In this document: positions 59,367 through 64,000 of the stretch, piece by piece
Numbering within the stretch: the first letter of the stretch is position 1
How the letters are laid out: every line of letters starts with the position of its first letter
Assembly: GCA_050998805.1 (NCBI GenBank)
Contig: JBPCPV010000044.1
Location: 62,001 to 126,000, forward strand
Reading direction: 5' to 3'
Origin: JAICKM01 sp050998805
GTDB lineage: Bacteria; Chloroflexota; Chloroflexia; QHBQ01; JAICKM01
DNA: 64,000 nt
Made by a program: the position numbers and the translations under genes
Notes under the pieces: generated by a model
Told to the model about the DNA's origin: nothing
Database searches by the model: none
What the model saw: only the letters and a program-made list of their open reading frames with translations

Positions 59367-60329
59367 TCAGGGCGCGTCAGGGCGAACGATGTGCAGGTGT
59401 GTCGGTTCGGTGCGTGCGGGCGTCGCAGGCGGCATCACCATGTTCCGTAGGTAGTCCAGCACCACAGGGTCGAGCCGGGCGTCGGGCTGCATCCTGTCCT
59501 CTAGGTTCTCCCGCCCCGCGAACGCCTCGAGCGCAGCTGCCGTCGCCGGGTCGTACTCCCTCGCGTCCGGCACCTCCGGCAGATACCCGGCCTCGTGCAG
59601 CAGCCCGCGCACCTCTGCCAGCGTCGCGCCTTCGAGAGCGAGCAGCCGGGCCGGGTCGGTCTTCTGGAACAGCAGGTGGTGGAGGTCGAGTATCCGCTTT
59701 AGTTCGGTGATCGGCGAGGGGTGATCGTCCACCCGCAGGTCGAGGTAGCGGTCATTGAGGCCGGAGTAGCCGCCCGCCGCGCGCACCACCAGCACCGCCG
59801 CCGACTGCATACCCCGGCTGTCGCCGCCGGCCGCCTGTCCGGCAGCCAGCGCGGCAAGCAAGTGGTCCGACAACTCCCCCACGCCGCTCGCCTGTTGCTC
59901 CAGGAACGTCTCGGCCAGCGCGTCCACCGTGGCCTCGCTCACGAGGATATTGCCCTGAGCCGCGAAGTGAGGGCCGACGCGCCCTCCGGCCCATGCATTG
60001 CACGAGGCCCCGGTGTAGGTCGCCGCGCGCCCATGTGCGTCCACGATGCCCACCTGCCGGTGCGCCGCGTCGGGGTCAGCCTTCGTCAGCGCCGTGATGA
60101 CCTGCTCGGGGTCTTTGCCCGCCGCGAGCGCGTCAAGCCCGCTAGGGCCATAGCCGGTGTTCGCCAAAGCCTGTGTCGCCACCGCGCCCACCCCGGCCCT
60201 CGCCCAGGGCACCACCGCGCCCACCGCGAGGAACTTCGATTGGACCGCGATCCCGAGGTCGCCGTTGGTCGGGTCGTGCCCGACGATTGAGAACGTGGCT
60301 ACGATCCCGTCTGCCCGATGAGTCTGCAT
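59367..60329 (-). CDS. DUF1028 family protein (Ntn-hydrolase-like)
   Basis: A 320-aa protein. The DUF1028 core includes ATFSIVGHDPTNGDLGIAVQSKF, GVGAVATQALANTGYG, AYTGASCNAWAG-like GASCNAWAGGRVG, and GDSRGMQSAAVLVV. A C-terminal ~100-residue region resembles the peptidoglycan-binding-like extension common in this family. Its function is not known. ATG 60329 has GGGAGG. It converges with the T-box ORF, 23 bases apart. Confidence 0.88.
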   Translation of the reverse strand: MQTHRADGIVATFSIVGHDPTNGDLGIAVQSKFLAVGAVVPWARAGVGAVATQALANTGYGPSGLDALAAGKDPEQVITALTKADPDAAHRQVGIVDAHGRAATYTGASCNAWAGGRVGPHFAAQGNILVSEATVDALAETFLEQQASGVGELSDHLLAALAAGQAAGGDSRGMQSAAVLVVRAAGGYSGLNDRYLDLRVDDHPSPITELKRILDLHHLLFQKTDPARLLALEGATLAEVRGLLHEAGYLPEVPDAREYDPATAAALEAFAGRENLEDRMQPDARLDPVVLDYLRNMVMPPATPARTEPTHLHIVRPDAP

Positions 60330-60398
60330 GTCCCACCTCCCGTTTGCACGCATGTGAGCTTTCAGCTTTCAGCTAGGCTGAACGCTGCTTACCCACGC

Positions 60399-60428
60399 AT
60401 TATACCAGCAGATAGGCCGTGCTGCCAG
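60399..60428 (-). promoter_or_regulatory. Promoter of the DUF1028 gene
   Basis: On the minus strand CTGGCA (60428-60423), 18 bases, and TATAAT (60404-60399) with an extended TGG in front. Confidence 0.55.
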
Positions 60429-60767
60429 TGGTTGGTGGTTAGTGGTTGGTGGTTAGGTAACGAATACACGAATGAGGTGGGGTGATCAGGGAAACAAGAG
60501 TATGGCAACAGTCCACGGGCGGAGCCGTGTCTTACAGGGGTGACCGGGGCCGTCGGGACGGCGGTGGTACGGGGACGGGGGTGGAAGCCGCGTCTGTGGG
60601 AGAGCGGCTCCGCCCTCGATGATTCACACCATCGTAAATCGAGCGCAGAGCGACTCTCCCACAGACGACCTTCCTACCCCAGCCCCCTCATTCGTGTATT
60701 CGCGGCCGGTATTCGCGGACGGTTTGCCAGTCAGCCGCGCGACCGACAGGGCCTACGGCGGCGGGTT
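60429..60767. repeat. Gene-free repeat cluster with two dispersed repeat types
   Basis: GTGGTTGGTGGTTAGTGG units (60428-60458) are followed by CGGAGCCGTGTCTTACAG (60520-60537, second copy of 37805-37822). Then comes an imperfect ~28-bp inverted repeat, 60583-60610 with 60648-60674 (core GTCTGTGGGAGAG/CTCTCCCACAGAC), and an inner CTCGAT/ATCGAG stem. ACGAATACACGAATGAGGTG (60459-60478) is partly mirrored by CCCCTCATTCGTGTATTCG near 60683. No gene is supported. Confidence 0.7.
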
Positions 60768-62561
60768 TCACGCTCCGCGCGCCGCCAGCCAGGCCAGCAA
60801 CCGCTCGAGCGGCCAAGTCGTGAGGATGTTGGGGGCTTGCGCCCAGCCGCGGCGGGCGACCGTGATGCCGTACTCGACGTTGGCGAAGCCGTCGGGGTGG
60901 TGGGAGTCGGTGTCCACGGAGAGGAGCACTCCGGCTTCGACGGCGCGGCGGGCGTAGATGTCGTTCAGGTCGAGGCGCTCCGGCGAGGCGTTGATCTCGA
61001 GCGCGGTGCCTGTGGTGCGGGCGAGGGCAATCAGCGCGTCCACGTCGAGGCCGCTGGGGTCGCGGCTGCCGAGGAGCCGTCCGGTCGGGTGGCCGATGAT
61101 GTCCACATGGGGGTTGCGGCAGGCGTCGAGCACGCGCTCGGTGACGCGGGCGGGGTCGTGGCGAAGCCCCTGGTGGACCGAGGCAACGACTATATCGAGG
61201 CTCGCCAGCACGTCGTCGGGGTAGTCGAGCGTGCCGTCGGTCTTGATCTCGAGTTCGACGCCGTGGAGCACGCGGAACGGGGCGAGCTTGCGGTTCACCT
61301 CGGCGACCTCTGCGGCCTGCTCGCGTATCTGCTCGGGGGTCAGCCCGTGGGCGATGGTCAGGCTCTGGCTGTGGTCGGTGATCGCCATGTACTCGTAGCC
61401 GCGGGCCTTCGCTGCACGCGCCATCTCCTCGATGGTCGCCGTGCCGTCGCTCCACTTGCTATGGTTGTGCAGGTCGCCCTTGATGTCGCCCACCGTGACG
61501 AGGTGCGGCAGCCGCCCGGCAGATGCTGCCTCGATCTCGCCCGCGCCCTCCCGCAGCTCCGGCGGGATGAACGGCAAGCCGAGCGTGGCGAAGACCTCGT
61601 CCTCTGTCGCGCACAAGATCCGGCTGCCGTCGGGTCGGTCGAACCCGTACTCGTTGAGCCGGAGGCCCCTGCCCAGCGCGCGGTCGCGCAACTGGATGTT
61701 GTGTTCGCGCGAGCCGGTGAAGTGGTGCAGCAGCGAGCCGAAATGCTCCGGCGACAGCACCATGAGGTCAACCTGGAGGCCGTTCCGCAGGCGGACGGTC
61801 GCCTTGTTGGTGCCGTGGCTCACCACCTGGCCGACTATCGGCATCTTCGTGAAGAGGTCTATGACGCGCAGCTGCTCGGGGCTGGTGCAGAGGATGTCCA
61901 TGTCGCCGATGGTGGACTTGCCCCGCCTGATCGAACCGGCGATCTCGATCCGGTCTATCCGCAGGCCGCTCTCGCGCAGCCCCGCGACGAGCTGACGGGC
62001 GAGCGGGAGGGCCTCGCCGATGGGGGTGCGCGTGTCCTGGGCGCGCCGCTTAACGGCCTCGAGGCTCTCACGGAGCTTCTCGACCGACTTCGGGCCGATG
62101 CCGGGCACGCCGACGACCCGACCCTCTTCGAGCGCCTTCTCCAGTTCGGCGACACTACCGACGCCGAGGCTCTCATAGAGGGCGAGCGCGGTCTTCGGCC
62201 CCACATCGGGGATGGCGGTGAGGGCAAGCACGCCCGGCGGGATCTCGGCGCGCAGCTTCTCGTGGAAGCCGAGGCGGCCGGTGCGGAGGAGTTCGTCTAT
62301 CTTGCCGGAGATTGCCTCGCCTATGTTCGGCAGCGCCTCCAGCACGCCGGCCCGCCAGGTAGTGCGGATGTCTCCCGGCATCGTCAGCAGGGTGTCGGCG
62401 GCGCGGCGGTACGACTGGATCTTGAAGCGGTTTTCGCCCTTGAGTTCGAGCATCGCCGCGATCTCCAGCATGATCCCGGCTATGCTGGTGTTCGTGACGC
62501 CGGGCGCGGCCTGCATGTCGGTGGGCGGCGTCAGATCCTTCTTGGCGGTTTTGCCGGCCAC
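60768..62561 (-). CDS. polX: DNA polymerase X with C-terminal PHP domain
   Basis: A 597-aa repair polymerase/exonuclease. The N-terminal 8-kDa and helix-hairpin-helix parts (IPDVGPKTALALYESLG, VPGIGPKSVEKLRE) precede the polymerase palm with IAGSIRRGKSTIGDMDILCT (two catalytic Asp) and LQVDLMV (third Asp). The PHP domain follows at ~365-590 with GDLHNHSKWSDG, ITDHSQS, GVELEI, GHPTGR and DTDSHHPDG. It fills gaps in base excision repair and can trim 3' ends. It starts 6 bases after the DUF2383-like gene. Confidence 0.95.
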   Translation of the reverse strand: MAGKTAKKDLTPPTDMQAAPGVTNTSIAGIMLEIAAMLELKGENRFKIQSYRRAADTLLTMPGDIRTTWRAGVLEALPNIGEAISGKIDELLRTGRLGFHEKLRAEIPPGVLALTAIPDVGPKTALALYESLGVGSVAELEKALEEGRVVGVPGIGPKSVEKLRESLEAVKRRAQDTRTPIGEALPLARQLVAGLRESGLRIDRIEIAGSIRRGKSTIGDMDILCTSPEQLRVIDLFTKMPIVGQVVSHGTNKATVRLRNGLQVDLMVLSPEHFGSLLHHFTGSREHNIQLRDRALGRGLRLNEYGFDRPDGSRILCATEDEVFATLGLPFIPPELREGAGEIEAASAGRLPHLVTVGDIKGDLHNHSKWSDGTATIEEMARAAKARGYEYMAITDHSQSLTIAHGLTPEQIREQAAEVAEVNRKLAPFRVLHGVELEIKTDGTLDYPDDVLASLDIVVASVHQGLRHDPARVTERVLDACRNPHVDIIGHPTGRLLGSRDPSGLDVDALIALARTTGTALEINASPERLDLNDIYARRAVEAGVLLSVDTDSHHPDGFANVEYGITVARRGWAQAPNILTTWPLERLLAWLAARGA

Positions 62562-62567
62562 AGCGCG

Positions 62568-63323
62568 CTAAACGCTCTCGTTGATGCCGTGGTAGCCTTC
62601 GCTGCCTGCTCCTCCGGAGTCGCCGGTGCCGCCGAAGTCGCTGGTCTCATACTCGAACGCCTCGTCGCTGAAATCAGGATCTTCCTGGGGGCGGAGGAAG
62701 AAGAAGGCCAGGGCCGCGCCTGCCGCCAGGAATATCAAGACCGGGAGGCTGAGGAAGCCGGTCCTCTTGGTCTTCGGCTTGACTGCATCTTCGAGCTTGC
62801 CCTTCGTCTCCTTGAGCATCTTGGCTTGCTTTTTGCCCATCTCTTTCGTGGTCTCTTGGAGATCCTTGCCGTCGCTGCCCTTTTCGTTTTGCGACTGCTC
62901 TTCGAGCCATCGGACTTCGTTCTGCTTGGCCTCGAGGTTGCGGCGGATGATGCCAAGCGCCTTGCGGTCGTGTACCTCGTCTAGGCGGTCCAAATACACC
63001 TTGATGCCTTCTTCGGCCCCCTTAGTCATACCGCCGAGGCTGGCGGCGTCGCCGAACACGCCGGTGATCTTGCCCCACAGCCCCGCCTTGACCTTGCCGC
63101 TGCCGACGCCGTACTCCACCGGCTCGCCGCCTAGCTCAGCCAGGCGGTTATTGAGCGCGCGGGCCTGCTTCTCATGGTCGTTGCGAAAGCGGGTATACTG
63201 GCGTTGCAGTTTGCCGTCGTCGGTCTCGCCGATGCCTTCGTCATAAGCGGCGATTGCCATGTATTCGACCTTCACGAGGTCTTCGAGCGCCTTCTGAGTT
63301 TTGTCCAACTCCTTAGTGTTCAT
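62568..63323 (-). CDS. Ferritin-like four-helix membrane protein (DUF2383/DUF892-like)
   Basis: A 251-aa protein. Helices KALEDLVKVEYMAIAAYDEG, QYTRFRNDHEKQARALNNRL, GIKVYLDRLDEVHD and IIRRNLEAKQNEVRWLEEQ carry E-x-x-A-x-x-x-Y/D and D-H type positions as in small ferritin-like proteins. A Lys-rich stretch, one membrane helix (LPVLIFLAAGAALAFFF) and an acidic Gly/Ser tail follow. SD AAGGAGG is before ATG 63323. Family assignment is by pattern and moderately certain. It is co-transcribed with polX. Confidence 0.75.
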   Translation of the reverse strand: MNTKELDKTQKALEDLVKVEYMAIAAYDEGIGETDDGKLQRQYTRFRNDHEKQARALNNRLAELGGEPVEYGVGSGKVKAGLWGKITGVFGDAASLGGMTKGAEEGIKVYLDRLDEVHDRKALGIIRRNLEAKQNEVRWLEEQSQNEKGSDGKDLQETTKEMGKKQAKMLKETKGKLEDAVKPKTKRTGFLSLPVLIFLAAGAALAFFFLRPQEDPDFSDEAFEYETSDFGGTGDSGGAGSEGYHGINESV

Positions 63324-63396
63324 TCAAGTTCCTCCTTACACAGTTAAGGGGCGTAAATAGCGCCCGTCTACAAACAGCAAGAGGTGTGCCAGTAGG

Positions 63397-64000
63397 CTAC
63401 TCAGCTGGCGACACCAGATCGAGGTCGGAGGCGGTCGCAGCCTCCGCCATCTCCTCGGAGAAAGGCAGGGGCACGTATTCGTTGCGCCGCCAGAGCCGGA
63501 GCAGGTCGGCGTAGTGCGGGGAGGTCGGCTGGCCGGCCTGCCCGCCGGCGAGGACCACGCGGGCGGTATCCCAGTCGCCGAGGTCGTAGAGCTGGCGATA
63601 CGACACGCTGTTGCCCGCGGCGGTCAGCGGCGAGTTCGGGGCTTCGGCGCTCATGCAGACCGTGTCGCGGTCTCCGGGCATGGATACGGGTGGTGGGTTG
63701 AAGACCCGCGCCAGAGGCCCGATGCTGCCCAGTGGGTGGGAGAGGGTGAGGCGGTGGACACGCCCCCACCTCCAGCGCCGCATGTCCGGCCCCAGCCGTC
63801 GGCGCAACAGCTTCAGCCCCTGGTCGAGGCTCCGCTCGAGCAGCGTCTCCCAATCGAGGCCGGCGACCTTTGCAGGGTTGTCCGAGAGACCGCGCAGCCA
63901 GGCGAGGTCGTTTTCGCGGAGGGCGTGCAGCATCTGGGGCACGGCGCGGGCAATATAGGCCGTGCTCTGCGTCACCCCCTGGGTCGCGCTGCCGAGGTAT
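63397..64000 (-). CDS. Penicillin acylase family protein, C-terminal part (cut by window end)
   Basis: The frame is open to the right edge, and residues upstream of the apparent GTG at 63975 are also coding, so only ~200 C-terminal residues are present. HPLGSIGPLARVFN, GDRDTVCMSAEAP, VSYRQLYDLGDWD and VVLAGGQAGQPTSPHYADLL match the beta-subunit end of penicillin/acyl-homoserine-lactone acylases. The nucleophile Ser lies outside. The substrate cannot be judged. Confidence 0.85.
   Translation of the reverse strand, partial: YLGSATQGVTQSTAYIARAVPQMLHALRENDLAWLRGLSDNPAKVAGLDWETLLERSLDQGLKLLRRRLGPDMRRWRWGRVHRLTLSHPLGSIGPLARVFNPPPVSMPGDRDTVCMSAEAPNSPLTAAGNSVSYRQLYDLGDWDTARVVLAGGQAGQPTSPHYADLLRLWRRNEYVPLPFSEEMAEAATASDLDLVSPAE

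Overview
The window is about 63% GC and gene-dense. It has no rRNA, phage, transposase or CRISPR. It most likely comes from a Chloroflexota chromosome. The evidence is surface proteins with long Pro/Thr linkers (PTNTPVPPT type) ending in SLH triplets, a Gram-positive style T-box leader, HslUV, the DUF3494 and DUF3105 proteins, and a complete 14-subunit nuo operon. This placement is inferred from gene content; no marker-gene search was possible.

Layout. 1-4.2 kb: a 5'-truncated DUF3494 surface protein, then ftsY and ffh. 4.2-6.7 kb: a secreted BNR/SLH protein (minus). 7-14 kb: mostly minus-strand housekeeping genes (GNAT, HIT, DoxX, two PAP2 phosphatases, PHP, BON, DUF2071 and its TetR regulator) plus a plus-strand DNA methylase. 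14.07-14.78 kb: a long leader region without genes. 14.78-31.7 kb: nuoABCDEF, a 74-aa gene, then nuoGHIJKLMN (respiratory complex I). 31.7-35.5 kb: recX, an FAH-family hydrolase, and a DUF3105/TlpA/MauE redox module. 35.6-41.6 kb (minus): hslVU, an aminotransferase, trmB, DUF4388 and an MBL hydrolase. 41.7-45 kb: a second, 1116-aa BNR/SLH protein. 45.2-46.8 kb: pspC-like gene, tRNA-Asp, cupin, DUF6194. 46.8-54.5 kb (minus): glycolate oxidase genes glcD, glcE and glcF, split by two ferritin-like genes, and a secreted phosphoesterase. 54.6-59.3 kb: ECF sigma/anti-sigma pair, a KAS II enzyme, a NERD protein and a T-box leader in front of a 70-aa ORF. 59.4-64 kb (minus): DUF1028 protein, polX, a ferritin-like membrane protein, and a penicillin-acylase-family gene cut by the window edge.

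The most unusual locus is 58798-59343. A complete T-box riboswitch (promoter, Stem I with an ACC threonine specifier by alignment, T-box sequence, terminator) controls only a 70-residue acidic protein that contains no threonine. The next gene is convergent, so no tRNA synthetase or amino-acid gene lies in the unit.

Other recurring themes are: three secreted proteins sharing an MPxTG-TM-basic C-terminus; families of short intergenic repeats (GGTCAGT-like, CAAAACT-like, GTGCGTAGT-like) that supply start or stop codons of neighbouring genes; a NuoF with a cysteine-depleted N-terminal domain; and a formate-dehydrogenase-like NuoG without the catalytic Cys/Sec.
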